A stretch of 64,000 bases of DNA from Paenilisteria newyorkensis (GTDB lineage Bacteria > Bacillota > Bacilli > Lactobacillales > Listeriaceae): assembly GCF_000766145.1 (NCBI RefSeq), contig NZ_JNFB01000015.1, positions 1-64,000 on the forward strand, in the 5' to 3' direction. The position numbers were made by a program, and so were the translations under genes. Below are positions 45,902 to 54,151 of the stretch, piece after piece. A model generated the notes under the pieces. The model saw only the letters and a list, made by a program, of their open reading frames with translations, had not been told where the DNA came from and did not search any database. The stretch's first letter is position 1; every line of letters starts with the position of its first letter.

Positions 45902-45948
45902 GCGCTTTTTCAGTGTTTTCCCCCATGTATGAAATCACATGTTACCTG

Positions 45949-45996
45949 TATAATGAACCTATCTAATTTTATAATTAATTGTTCATATTTTCACAA
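45949..45996 (+). promoter_or_regulatory. Promoter region of nirB with a Rex-like operator
   Basis: TATAAT at 45949-45954 (preceded by TG). TTGTTCATATTTTCACAA (45979-45996) fits the Rex consensus TTGTGAA-N4-TTCACAA with two mismatches in the left half; the right half is perfect. Rex would derepress at high NADH. A CATGT..ACATG dyad (45924-45941) could be a NreC site, but no known NreC box is exact. Confidence 0.45.
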
Positions 45997-46015
45997 TTAA
46001 CAGGAGGGGAAACAC

Positions 46016-48415
46016 ATGCCAAAACAAAAACTACTCATGATCGGCAACGGAATGGCTGGTGTGCGCACGATTGAAGAAATTCTAGACCGCGATCCAGACA
46101 AATACGACATCACGATTATCGGCGATGAGCCACATCCGAACTACAATCGCATCATGCTGTCCAATATTCTGCAAAACAAAATGACGCCGTCCGAAATTAT
46201 CCTAAACGACGAAACATGGTACGCGTCCAACAACATCACGCTACATACAGACGAGCAAGCCATTTTAATCGACAGGCTCACCAACACCGTCACCACGACA
46301 AAGCGCAATATCACATACGACCGTCTCATTTTAGCGACAGGATCAAGAGCTTTCATCCTGCCAATTCCAGGCGCAGATTTAGAAGGCGTGCTCGGATTCC
46401 GAACCATAGCCGACACAGAAAAAATGATTGCAGCATCCAAAAAATACAAACGAGCTACTGTCATTGGCGGTGGTCTGCTTGGCTTGGAAGCAGCGCGTGG
46501 ACTCCTCGATCAAGGTATGGACGTCACGGTTATCCATCTCGCAGACTGGTTAATGGAAACCCAACTTGACGCGAAAGCAGGCGAACTTTTAAAAGCAGAT
46601 CTCGAAGCGCAAGGCATGAAATTTCTCATGCAAAAAGCGACCTCCAAAATTCTCGGCAAATCACGCGTCACAGGTCTAGCGTTTAAAGACGGCTCACAAA
46701 TCGAGACAGATCTAGTAGTCATGGCAATCGGCATCAAACCCGAAATCGAACTAGCACAACACGCGAACTTACCGACAGGACGCGGCATCGTAGTCGACGA
46801 TTTTATGACAACCGCCGATCCAGCCATTTTTGCCGTTGGAGAATGTGCCGAACATAATGGCATCGCGTATGGCCTTGTAGCGCCACTCTATGAGCAAGGA
46901 AAAGTCCTCGCAGATTACCTATGCGGCATCGAAACGAAAGGCTATCATGGTAGCAAAATGTTCACCCAGCTCAAAGTATCCGGTTGCGACCTATTCTCGG
47001 CCGGCGACATCAAAGAAAACGCCGAAATCAAAGGCGTCACGATTTTCAATAGCATCGAAAACAAATATAAAAAAATCTTCATGCGCGATGGGAAATTAGT
47101 CGGCGTCGTGCTTTACGGTGATACAACAGAAGGCAACCGCCTCTATAACCTGCTCAAAAAAGAAGAAGAACTCACCGACTTCACGCTCGTTTCGCTACTC
47201 CACAAATCAGGCGAAACAGAAAGCGCGAGCGTCGCAGAAATGCCCGACGACGAATCCGTATGTGGCTGTAACGGCGTCACGAAAGGCGATATCACGCACG
47301 CCATCACAGACAAAGGCCTAACTACAATCGGCGAAGTCACTGCATACACCAAAGCCGGCGGATCTTGCGGGAAATGTAAACCAATCATCGGCGACATTCT
47401 CGAACACACACTCGGCGACGATTTCGTAAGCGCCGCACCAGCAGGAATCTGCGGATGTACGGACTTCACGCGCGACCAGCTCATCATCCAAATCCGCTCC
47501 AAACAACTACAAACCGCAAAAGAAGTCCGTCACGTCCTAGCGTTCCGCAACCCAGAAGGCTGCTCGAAATGCCGTCCAGCACTCAATTACTACCTCAACA
47601 TGATCTATCCGCAAACGCACGCCGACGAGCCAGAAAGCCGCTACGTCAACGAACGGCTACACGCCAATATTCAAAACGACGGCACATACTCCGTCATTCC
47701 GCGGATGTACGCAGGCCAAACCGACCCACAACAACTCATCAAAATCGCCAAAGTCGCCGAAAAATACGATGTCCCACTACTCAAACTAACTGGCGGACAA
47801 CGCATCGGCCTATATGGCGTCAAAAAAGAAGACCTTCCGAAAATCTGGGAAGAACTCGACATGCGTTCCGGTTTTGCATACGGAAAAACTTTACGCACCG
47901 TAAAATCCTGTGTCGGTTCGAAATTTTGCCGTTTTGGAACCCAAGATGCACTCGCACTCGGCGAAGCTTTAGAACGTCGCTTCGAGTTCGTCGACACGCC
48001 ACATAAATTCAAAATGGGTGTCTCCGGTTGCCCAAGAAGCTGCGTCGAATCAGGTGTCAAGGACTATGGCATCATCTGCGTCGAGAACGGTTACCAAATC
48101 TACATCGGCGGAAACGGCGGCACGGAAATCAAAGAAGCACAGCTCCTAACCACCGTCGCGACCGAGCAAGAAGTACTCGACATTTGCAGCGCCTTCGTCC
48201 AATACTACCGCGAAACCGGCGTTTACATGGAACGAACCGCGCCGTGGCTTGAACGCATGGGCATGGAACACGTCCGCGATATCATTCTTGACCCAGCCGA
48301 ACAAGCGATTCTAAAAACCGCGCTAGATGAGGCACTCGCAGGCCGCGATGACCCATGGAAGCAAGTTTTGCAAGACGAAGAAAAACAAAAACTATATCAC
48401 GTAGAAAGAGTGTGA
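46016..48415 (+). CDS. nirB: Assimilatory-type NADH-dependent nitrite reductase, large subunit
   Basis: Reduces nitrite to ammonium in the cytosol, 799 residues. FAD/NADH-binding domain first (MIGNGMAGVRTIEEIL, VIGGGLLGLEAARGL), then two BFD-like [2Fe-2S] regions (CGCNGVTKGDI..SCGKCKP and CGCTDFTRDQL..CSKCRP), then the siroheme/[4Fe-4S] part with SCVGSKFCRFG and GVSGCPRSC. GGAGGGG precedes the ATG. Heads nirB-nirD-cobA; nreABC follows. A/C-rich coding strand. Confidence 0.96.
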   Translation: MPKQKLLMIGNGMAGVRTIEEILDRDPDKYDITIIGDEPHPNYNRIMLSNILQNKMTPSEIILNDETWYASNNITLHTDEQAILIDRLTNTVTTTKRNITYDRLILATGSRAFILPIPGADLEGVLGFRTIADTEKMIAASKKYKRATVIGGGLLGLEAARGLLDQGMDVTVIHLADWLMETQLDAKAGELLKADLEAQGMKFLMQKATSKILGKSRVTGLAFKDGSQIETDLVVMAIGIKPEIELAQHANLPTGRGIVVDDFMTTADPAIFAVGECAEHNGIAYGLVAPLYEQGKVLADYLCGIETKGYHGSKMFTQLKVSGCDLFSAGDIKENAEIKGVTIFNSIENKYKKIFMRDGKLVGVVLYGDTTEGNRLYNLLKKEEELTDFTLVSLLHKSGETESASVAEMPDDESVCGCNGVTKGDITHAITDKGLTTIGEVTAYTKAGGSCGKCKPIIGDILEHTLGDDFVSAAPAGICGCTDFTRDQLIIQIRSKQLQTAKEVRHVLAFRNPEGCSKCRPALNYYLNMIYPQTHADEPESRYVNERLHANIQNDGTYSVIPRMYAGQTDPQQLIKIAKVAEKYDVPLLKLTGGQRIGLYGVKKEDLPKIWEELDMRSGFAYGKTLRTVKSCVGSKFCRFGTQDALALGEALERRFEFVDTPHKFKMGVSGCPRSCVESGVKDYGIICVENGYQIYIGGNGGTEIKEAQLLTTVATEQEVLDICSAFVQYYRETGVYMERTAPWLERMGMEHVRDIILDPAEQAILKTALDEALAGRDDPWKQVLQDEEKQKLYHVERV

Positions 48416-48420
48416 CCGCG

Positions 48421-48732
48421 ATGGAGAAAAAATATGTAGCAGACTTAGAAAATTTGGTGCCACTCATCGGCCGTGAAGTGCTCCTAGACAAGGCCCGAAT
48501 CGCGTTATTCCGACTATCAGACGACAGCATAAAAGCCATCGAAAACCGCTGCCCACACAAAAATGGTCCACTTGCAGAAGGCACCGTATCTGGAACCGAC
48601 GTTTTCTGCCCGCTACACGACTATAAAATATCATTAGAAACGGGTCTGGTCGTGGCGCCCGATGAAGGCTGCGTCAAAACCTACGAAACCGTAGTCGAAA
48701 ACGGCAAAATTTATCTGGTAACGAATCCATGA
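48421..48732 (+). CDS. nirD: Nitrite reductase small subunit NirD (Rieske-type)
   Basis: A 103-residue subunit with a Rieske [2Fe-2S] motif CPHKNGPLAEG..CPLHDYKI (Cys-His and Cys-His pairs). ATG 48421 lies 5 bp after the nirB stop; the ribosome site is weak, so translation is probably coupled. Its stop overlaps cobA by 4 bp. Confidence 0.94.
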   Translation: MEKKYVADLENLVPLIGREVLLDKARIALFRLSDDSIKAIENRCPHKNGPLAEGTVSGTDVFCPLHDYKISLETGLVVAPDEGCVKTYETVVENGKIYLVTNP

Positions 48733-49751
48733 TAAACGTCTATCTCATCGGCGCAGGCCCAGGCGATCCAGGACTCTTGACACAAAAAGGCCGGCGTCAC
48801 CTAGAAACAGCAGATATCATCATTTACGACCGGCTCGTCAACCCGACACTGCTCTACTTAGCGAAAAAAGACGCTGAGTTCCTATACTGCGGCAAACTAC
48901 CACGCCATCACATCATGCGCCAAGATCAAATCAACGCAGCCATCGTCGCGAACGCCGCGCAAGGCAAAAAAGTAGTCCGTCTAAAAGGTGGCGATCCCGC
49001 TATCTTTGGACGCGTCGGCGAAGAAATGAAAGCCATCAGAGACGCCGGTTTGACCTATCAAGTCATTCCAGGCATCACGTCCAGTTCCGCCGCGGCGATC
49101 TATGCGGGAATTCCCCTAACACATCGCGACCATAACGGGCACGTCACTTTTGCAACCGGTCATCAGAAAAACAACGCCCTCACGGAGATTGACATGACGA
49201 CACTCGCACAAGGTGGCACGCTCGCATTTTACATGGGAATCGAAAACCTCCCGCGCATCTGCGAAAAAATCACCAAGCAACCAGAACTCGCCAAACTTCC
49301 CGTAGCCATTATCGAATGGGGAACGCTCGGCCGCCAAAAAGTACTTACAGGCACCATCGCGACAATCGAATCCGAGCTAGCGCAAACCACGATGGCGAAC
49401 CCTGCCATGATTATCATCGGAAACGTCGTCAAAGAACGCAGCGACACCTCTTGGTTCGAACAAACGCCACTATTCGGCAAACGCTACCTACTAGCATCCG
49501 AAACGGGCATCACCTTCGACCAAATCTGCGACTACACCGAGCTCGGCGCTCATGTTTACGCGCTCCGAATCCAAGACGCGAGATTCGACGACATCACGAC
49601 CCGCGTCTTATCCGAGCAACAATGGGATGGCGTCATTTTACACGACGGAACACCAGCTCGAATTTTTCAAGAAGAATTACTCCGATTGGGCATAAATGAA
49701 ACCTTTCACATATTCCAAAACGATCCCGCGCATGTTATTCTAGAAGGGTAG
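48729..49751 (+). CDS. cobA: Uroporphyrinogen-III C-methyltransferase (SUMT) with short HemD-like tail
   Basis: Makes precorrin-2 for siroheme, 340 residues. The SUMT domain (1-245) shows LIGAGPGDPGLLT, RLKGGDPAIFGR and VIPGITSSSAAA. About 95 further residues (GKRYLLASETGITFDQICDY, then WDGVILHDGTPARIFQEELL) look like half of a uroporphyrinogen-III synthase (HemD), which normally has about 250 residues. Full CobA-HemD fusions exist in Firmicutes; this one appears shortened. Completes the siroheme set with sirB and sirC. Confidence 0.9.
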   Translation: MINVYLIGAGPGDPGLLTQKGRRHLETADIIIYDRLVNPTLLYLAKKDAEFLYCGKLPRHHIMRQDQINAAIVANAAQGKKVVRLKGGDPAIFGRVGEEMKAIRDAGLTYQVIPGITSSSAAAIYAGIPLTHRDHNGHVTFATGHQKNNALTEIDMTTLAQGGTLAFYMGIENLPRICEKITKQPELAKLPVAIIEWGTLGRQKVLTGTIATIESELAQTTMANPAMIIIGNVVKERSDTSWFEQTPLFGKRYLLASETGITFDQICDYTELGAHVYALRIQDARFDDITTRVLSEQQWDGVILHDGTPARIFQEELLRLGINETFHIFQNDPAHVILEG

Positions 49752-49772
49752 TTAAGGAGGAATGTCAAACCA

Positions 49773-50216
49773 ATGAAAGAACAAGACATAGCAAGCGAAC
49801 TGATCGATATTAGGCTGCAATTCGGTCTAGACTTTGTCGGCATTGCCACCGCGATTGCAGCAGACGGACAAAAAGAAATACGCTGGAAATACGTCGCCGG
49901 CAACCGCAATAACCGCTACCAAAAAATCGTCCTCCAAGTTGGCAAAGGCATCGCGGGAATCGTTTGGCGGACCGCAAGACCAATGATTTCCGAAGATCTC
50001 AAAACCGAGAGGCTCGCGCCGCTTCAAGAATATCCTATCGCACTCACCGAGAATTTAGCGAGCATTATCGCCGTTCCCATCATGTCCGAGGGCGCTGTCA
50101 TCGGTGTAATGCTGGGCGGTTACCGTAAAGTCACGCAAATAAAAACCTCGATGCCCACCGATTTCCAAGCAATTGCCGACAAAATGCAACAAAGCTTACT
50201 AGCCGTAAAGGAATGA
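49773..50216 (+). CDS. nreA: Nitrate sensor NreA (GAF domain)
   Basis: A 147-residue GAF-domain protein (VGKGIAGIVWRTARPMISED, then ASIIAVPIMSEGAVIGVMLGGY). Its place before nreB-nreC and its size match NreA of staphylococci, which binds nitrate and restrains NreB when nitrate is absent. AAGGAGG precedes the ATG. Confidence 0.9.
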   Translation: MKEQDIASELIDIRLQFGLDFVGIATAIAADGQKEIRWKYVAGNRNNRYQKIVLQVGKGIAGIVWRTARPMISEDLKTERLAPLQEYPIALTENLASIIAVPIMSEGAVIGVMLGGYRKVTQIKTSMPTDFQAIADKMQQSLLAVKE

Positions 50217-50222
50217 TGCGAA

Positions 50223-51257
50223 ATGGAAATAACATCCGAACTATTCATGAAAGCCTACGAACAGATGAGCGACGCTGTTTTTTTGTTACGAGACAAAAGT
50301 GAAATCATCGCGTCGAATCCGGCGGCAAACCAATTGCTCGATCGCTATGAAGTGAAGCTAGACGATTTCTGCACCTACTGCAGCGGCTATACCTCGATTT
50401 TCGAAGAGCGAACCTGTCTTGATTGCTTCTTGCACCAACGAGTTGATAACGAAGCTTTCCAAATCTTCCTGAACGTGGAAGGCGGCGAAAACATCCCATT
50501 TAGCGCGAGTTACACGCTCATCGACGAATCAGCTGGAATCAGCGTCTTGCTCCTGCGCAACCTAACCCAACAACAACAAACCGAACAACTGCTGAAGCAA
50601 AAAACAATGACCGAATACGTTATCAACGCCCAGGAAAACGAACGGAAACGCCTATCCCGCGAGCTTCACGACGGTTTGGCGCAAGGCCTTTTCAGCACGC
50701 TCATCGAACTTCGCAAAATCAAATACATGACTAAAAAAGAAGACTACGAATCAAGTATTGCCGAAATGGACTCGATGCTTGCAACGACACTGGAAGACAT
50801 TCGCAATATGGCGGTAGAATTACGTCCGTCTTCCCTTGATGACCTCGGAATTTTTGCAGCGCTAAAAGTCTATTTTAAACGCTATGAGCAACTTTTCGGT
50901 GTCCATGTTGTCTTCGTTTCCGAACTTTATGGCACGCGTTTTCCAGCAAGCGTCGAAACCATGCTATACCGCGTCACCCAAGAAGCGCTCACGAATGCCG
51001 CTAAATACGCCGATGTAGACGAAATCGAAGTATACCTTTTCAAGACGAAGCACACGATCGTACTCGAAATCAACGACCAAGGCATTGGCTTTTCACCAGA
51101 CCATTTTACTGCAGAAGGAAGCGGCTTGGGCTTGCTAAACATGAAAGAACGCGTGGAACTCTTGCACGGGGAATTCGAGCTTCGTTCAGAGCCGAATCAA
51201 GGAACGAAAGTACTCGTCAGAATACCAATCGAGCCAAAAGGAGGCAGAACAACATGA
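50223..51257 (+). CDS. nreB: Oxygen-sensing histidine kinase NreB
   Basis: A 344-residue cytosolic kinase. The PAS-type N terminus holds Cys50, 53, 65 and 68 in the CX2CX11CX2C spacing known to bind the oxygen-labile [4Fe-4S] cluster of NreB. HisKA_3 follows with His149 in ERKRLSRELHDGLAQGL. The ATPase domain ends GSGLGLLNMKERVELLHG. Overlaps nreC by 4 bp. Active without oxygen, it phosphorylates NreC. Confidence 0.95.
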   Translation: MEITSELFMKAYEQMSDAVFLLRDKSEIIASNPAANQLLDRYEVKLDDFCTYCSGYTSIFEERTCLDCFLHQRVDNEAFQIFLNVEGGENIPFSASYTLIDESAGISVLLLRNLTQQQQTEQLLKQKTMTEYVINAQENERKRLSRELHDGLAQGLFSTLIELRKIKYMTKKEDYESSIAEMDSMLATTLEDIRNMAVELRPSSLDDLGIFAALKVYFKRYEQLFGVHVVFVSELYGTRFPASVETMLYRVTQEALTNAAKYADVDEIEVYLFKTKHTIVLEINDQGIGFSPDHFTAEGSGLGLLNMKERVELLHGEFELRSEPNQGTKVLVRIPIEPKGGRTT

Positions 51258-51904
51258 TCAAAGTACTCGTTGTAGACGACCATGCCGTAGTCAGAAGTGG
51301 CCTATCCTTCGTCATCAACTCCCAGGAAGACATGACCGTCGTAGCAGACGCCGCAGATGGTTTGGAGGCTTATCTTGAAACCGAGCGCCACGCACCAGAC
51401 GTTGTTTTGATGGATCTCAGCATGCCACCAGGCGAAAATGGCTTAGTCACCACAAAAAGAATCAAGGAGAACTTTCCTGCGACTAAAATCCTCATTTTGA
51501 CGATGCACGACGACGAAGAATACCTGTTCCGAGCTTTAAAACTAGGCGCGACCGGCTACATCTTAAAAAATGCCAAAGACGACGAACTACTAGATGCCAT
51601 CCGAGCCTTACAGCAAGGCGAAACCTATATCTATCCAAAAGTAACGACGGCTCTCGTCCGCCAATTTTTACAACAAAATAACGGCGAAGAAGTCAGCGAT
51701 TCCTATGTCCAGCTTTCCAACCGCGAACAAGAAGTTTTACCCCTCATCGCGCTCGGCTATGGCAACAAAGAAATCGCCAACAAACTATGCATCTCCGTGA
51801 AAACCGTCGAAACACACAAATCAAACATCATGAACAAGCTCGACCTCACTACCCGCGCCGAAATTGTCAAATACGCCATCAAGAAAAACCTCATCGATTT
51901 ATGA
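51254..51904 (+). CDS. nreC: Response regulator NreC (NarL/LuxR type)
   Basis: A 216-residue regulator. The receiver domain has Asp54 in VVLMDLSMPPGENG. The C-terminal LuxR-type helix-turn-helix is LSNREQEVLPLIALGYGNKE, then IANKLCISVKTVETHKSNI. Expected to activate nir, and nitrate genes lying elsewhere, under anaerobic conditions with nitrate. AAAGGAGG lies before the ATG. Confidence 0.95.
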   Translation: MIKVLVVDDHAVVRSGLSFVINSQEDMTVVADAADGLEAYLETERHAPDVVLMDLSMPPGENGLVTTKRIKENFPATKILILTMHDDEEYLFRALKLGATGYILKNAKDDELLDAIRALQQGETYIYPKVTTALVRQFLQQNNGEEVSDSYVQLSNREQEVLPLIALGYGNKEIANKLCISVKTVETHKSNIMNKLDLTTRAEIVKYAIKKNLIDL

Positions 51905-51990
51905 CGCGCTCGGTTTAAACTTCCTTTTTCCTGAAAAAGTTATTATAATGAATAAATGGCAAGATTTTTGAAAAAGGGAGTGGCATTCAT

Positions 51991-52704
51991 TTGAAGAAAA
52001 CCAGAAAGTGGAATTGGACGAAAATCATCGCGATATTCGTTTTCGCATCACTATTAATATCATTAGTATTTTCCATCTACAATTTGATGACGACACCAGC
52101 GACCGGTGTACCAGAAGGAGAACCGACACGCAGCGACTATTCGCTCATGGTAAGCCAGTGTATTCTTGGGCTAGTAGCCATGTTTTTACCGTCGATTCTT
52201 GGACGTCGATTCAAATTTGAAATTCCAGGGAACATGTATCTCGTCTTTATTATTTTTCTATACTGCTCGATTTACCTTGGAGAAGTTCAAAGTTTCTACT
52301 ATTTAATTCCAAATTGGGACACGATTTTACACACATTTAGTGGTGCTATGCTCGGCGCACTCGGATTTTCCGTCATCTCCTTTCTCAATGAGGATGAGCG
52401 CACAACGATGAATTTAAGCCCGGCTTTTGTAGCCTTGTTCGCCGTATGTTTTGCGGTAACACTAGGCGTTGTCTGGGAATTTTACGAGTTCGCATCCGAC
52501 AAATGGCTAGGCATGAACATGCAAAAAACGATGCTAGAAGACGGCACAAAACTCGCTGGGACCGCCGCGGTAACCGACACGATGGAAGACCTGTTCGTCG
52601 ACTTCCTCGGGGCCTTCGTATTCGCGACTATCGGCTACATCAACCTGAAGCGCAAAAAAGGCTGGATGGCGAAATTCGAATTCAAAAAAACAGTGAAAAA
52701 GTAA
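51991..52704 (+). CDS. Integral membrane protein, DUF2238/YjdF-like
   Basis: A 237-residue protein with about six hydrophobic segments. NWDTILHTFSGAMLGALGFS and GVVWEFYEFASDKWLGMNMQ, with conserved His, Glu and Asp, resemble the DUF2238 (YjdF) family. TTG start with AAGGGAG about 10 nt upstream. A single gene with its own terminator. Function unknown. Confidence 0.8.
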   Translation: MKKTRKWNWTKIIAIFVFASLLISLVFSIYNLMTTPATGVPEGEPTRSDYSLMVSQCILGLVAMFLPSILGRRFKFEIPGNMYLVFIIFLYCSIYLGEVQSFYYLIPNWDTILHTFSGAMLGALGFSVISFLNEDERTTMNLSPAFVALFAVCFAVTLGVVWEFYEFASDKWLGMNMQKTMLEDGTKLAGTAAVTDTMEDLFVDFLGAFVFATIGYINLKRKKGWMAKFEFKKTVKK

Positions 52705-52714
52705 TAGTACGATC

Positions 52715-52752
52715 AAAGGCTTGTCATGGTTTTTCCTTGCAAGCCTTTTTTG
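52715..52752 (+). terminator. Terminator after the DUF2238-like gene
   Basis: AAAGGCTTG (52715-52723) pairs perfectly with CAAGCCTTT (52740-52748), followed by TTT. Confidence 0.8.
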
Positions 52753-52767
52753 AAAAGGGGGAACAAA

Positions 52768-52920
52768 ATGATGGCCTTCTCATTGGGAGACATGATTTTC
52801 ACGGCGATTGTATTTTTCATTCCAATCACAATTATCATAGCAATCATCCTATTAGTCATTACCTTATCCAGAACGAAAAACCGCCCAGCTAGGGACAAAT
52901 ATCCAGACCATAAAGCATAA
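52768..52920 (+). CDS. Small membrane protein
   Basis: A 50-residue protein with one long hydrophobic helix (FTAIVFFIPITIIIAIILLV) and a basic tail (SRTKNRPARDKYPDHKA). AAAGGGGG is 7 nt from ATG 52768. Function unknown; it lies just before divIC but is separated from it by about 190 bp. Confidence 0.7.
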   Translation: MMAFSLGDMIFTAIVFFIPITIIIAIILLVITLSRTKNRPARDKYPDHKA

Positions 52921-53112
52921 AAAAATAAATTATGCAACTAAATAGAACAGATGTACTTAAAAAAGATCGTCAAAATAACGGATAGCAATGGACAAAAGGC
53001 TGAAATATTGTTATTATTTTAAACAAGAACCAATTTTTTTCAAGGCGGATCACAGCTAGTCTTTAAATTGGGGCTAGTGGCGAATTAATACTGAAGAAAT
53101 GGGGGATGATGT

Positions 53113-53508
53113 GTGAAAAGAGACCAACGTACTGTTACAAGACTAAATAATCGTTACGTACAAGATGAAACGATCATGAAGAAACAACGATCACGCAGAA
53201 GAGTCGCACTATTTCGGAGGCTATTAATGCTTGCCGCAGTTATTGTGGTGGTCAGCGGTGGTTTAGTGTACGTCTACTCGCAACAAGTGAGTTTACTACA
53301 CGCCAAGGAAACAGAGAAAGTAGAATTAGATAAGAAAGCACTCGCAGTAGCGCAAGATCAGAAAGAACTAAAGAACACGATTAACAAATTACATGATGAT
53401 GACTACATCGCGAAACTGGCTAGGAGTGAGTATTTCCTTTCTGAGAAGGGGGAAATCATTTTCAATATTCCTGACGAAAACGATAAGAAGAAAGAGTCGT
53501 CCAATTAA
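53113..53508 (+). CDS. divIC: Cell-division protein DivIC
   Basis: Septum protein of the FtsB/DivIC family, 131 residues. A basic cytoplasmic part (KKQRSRRRVALFRRL), one transmembrane helix (LAAVIVVVSGGLVYVYS) and an extracellular coiled coil (EKVELDKKALAVAQDQKELK) ending in the conserved DDYIAKLARSEYFLSEKGE. GTG start. Works with FtsL and DivIB. Position matches lmo0217. Confidence 0.93.
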   Translation: MKRDQRTVTRLNNRYVQDETIMKKQRSRRRVALFRRLLMLAAVIVVVSGGLVYVYSQQVSLLHAKETEKVELDKKALAVAQDQKELKNTINKLHDDDYIAKLARSEYFLSEKGEIIFNIPDENDKKKESSN

Positions 53509-53531
53509 TTTGCGAAAAAAGTTTCGTGTAA

Positions 53532-53559
53532 TTGACACTCTTTTTATATTAGCTATAAT
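53532..53559 (+). promoter_or_regulatory. Promoter of the S1-domain gene
   Basis: Perfect TTGACA (53532-53537), a 16-bp spacer and perfect TATAAT (53554-53559), 40 bp before the start codon. Confidence 0.8.
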
Positions 53560-53598
53560 TAAGGGTAGAGTGAAATTCTAAGGAGGAAGCATTGTTTT

Positions 53599-54039
53599 AT
53601 GTCGATTGAAGTAGGCAACAAGTTACAAGGGAAGATTACCGGGATTACTAATTTTGGGGCGTTTGTTGAGTTAGAGGGTGGCAAGACAGGTCTTGTTCAC
53701 ATTAGTGAGGTTGCAGATAACTATGTGAAGGATATCAATGACATTTTAACGGTTGGCGATGAAGTCACTGTGAAAGTAATGAATGTCGGCGATGACGGCA
53801 AAATCGGTTTATCAATTCGTAAAGCAGTTGACCAACCGGAGCGTCCAGAAAGACCAGAGAGAAGTTATAGCAATGGTCCTCGCAAACCGAAATACAACAA
53901 AAAGGCTGCAGAGCCAGTACGTCCAGAGAATTTTGAAGATAAAATGTCTAAATTCTTAAAAGATAGCGAAGACCGTTTATCTACCTTAAAACGTCAAACG
54001 GAGTCCAAACGTGGCGGCCGTGGCGCGAAACGTAGCTAA
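53599..54039 (+). CDS. yabR: S1-domain RNA-binding protein (YabR-like)
   Basis: A 146-residue protein with one S1 domain (GKITGITNFGAFVELEGGKT, then GLVHISEVAD, GDEVTVKVMNV). A low-complexity RPERPERPERSYSNG linker and a basic tail (RQTESKRGGRGAKRS) follow. It likely binds RNA or ribosomes; related proteins resemble general stress protein 13. AAGGAGG precedes the ATG. Confidence 0.93.
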   Translation: MSIEVGNKLQGKITGITNFGAFVELEGGKTGLVHISEVADNYVKDINDILTVGDEVTVKVMNVGDDGKIGLSIRKAVDQPERPERPERSYSNGPRKPKYNKKAAEPVRPENFEDKMSKFLKDSEDRLSTLKRQTESKRGGRGAKRS

Positions 54040-54058
54040 TCATAAATAGTGAATTTAT

Positions 54059-54117
54059 AGGAGCTGTTCAAAGTCAACTAAAGTCTGATTTACTTGGCTT
54101 AGGTACAACTCCTTTTT
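54059..54117 (+). terminator. Possible terminator after yabR
   Basis: GGAGCTGT (54059-54066) pairs with ACAACTCC (54103-54110) with one mismatch across a long loop, followed by seven T. Confidence 0.45.
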
Positions 54118-54151
54118 TTGCCTGATTTGGATGATGAAAGAGGTTGGAAAC

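Noticed and set aside
45880-45920. Terminator after sirC
   Set aside because: GGGCGC..GGCGC followed by TTTTT looks like one, but the arms pair only over four bases.
47455-48006. 183-codon frame within nirB
   Set aside because: Out-of-frame shadow of the A/C-rich nirB, Arg/His/Pro-rich.
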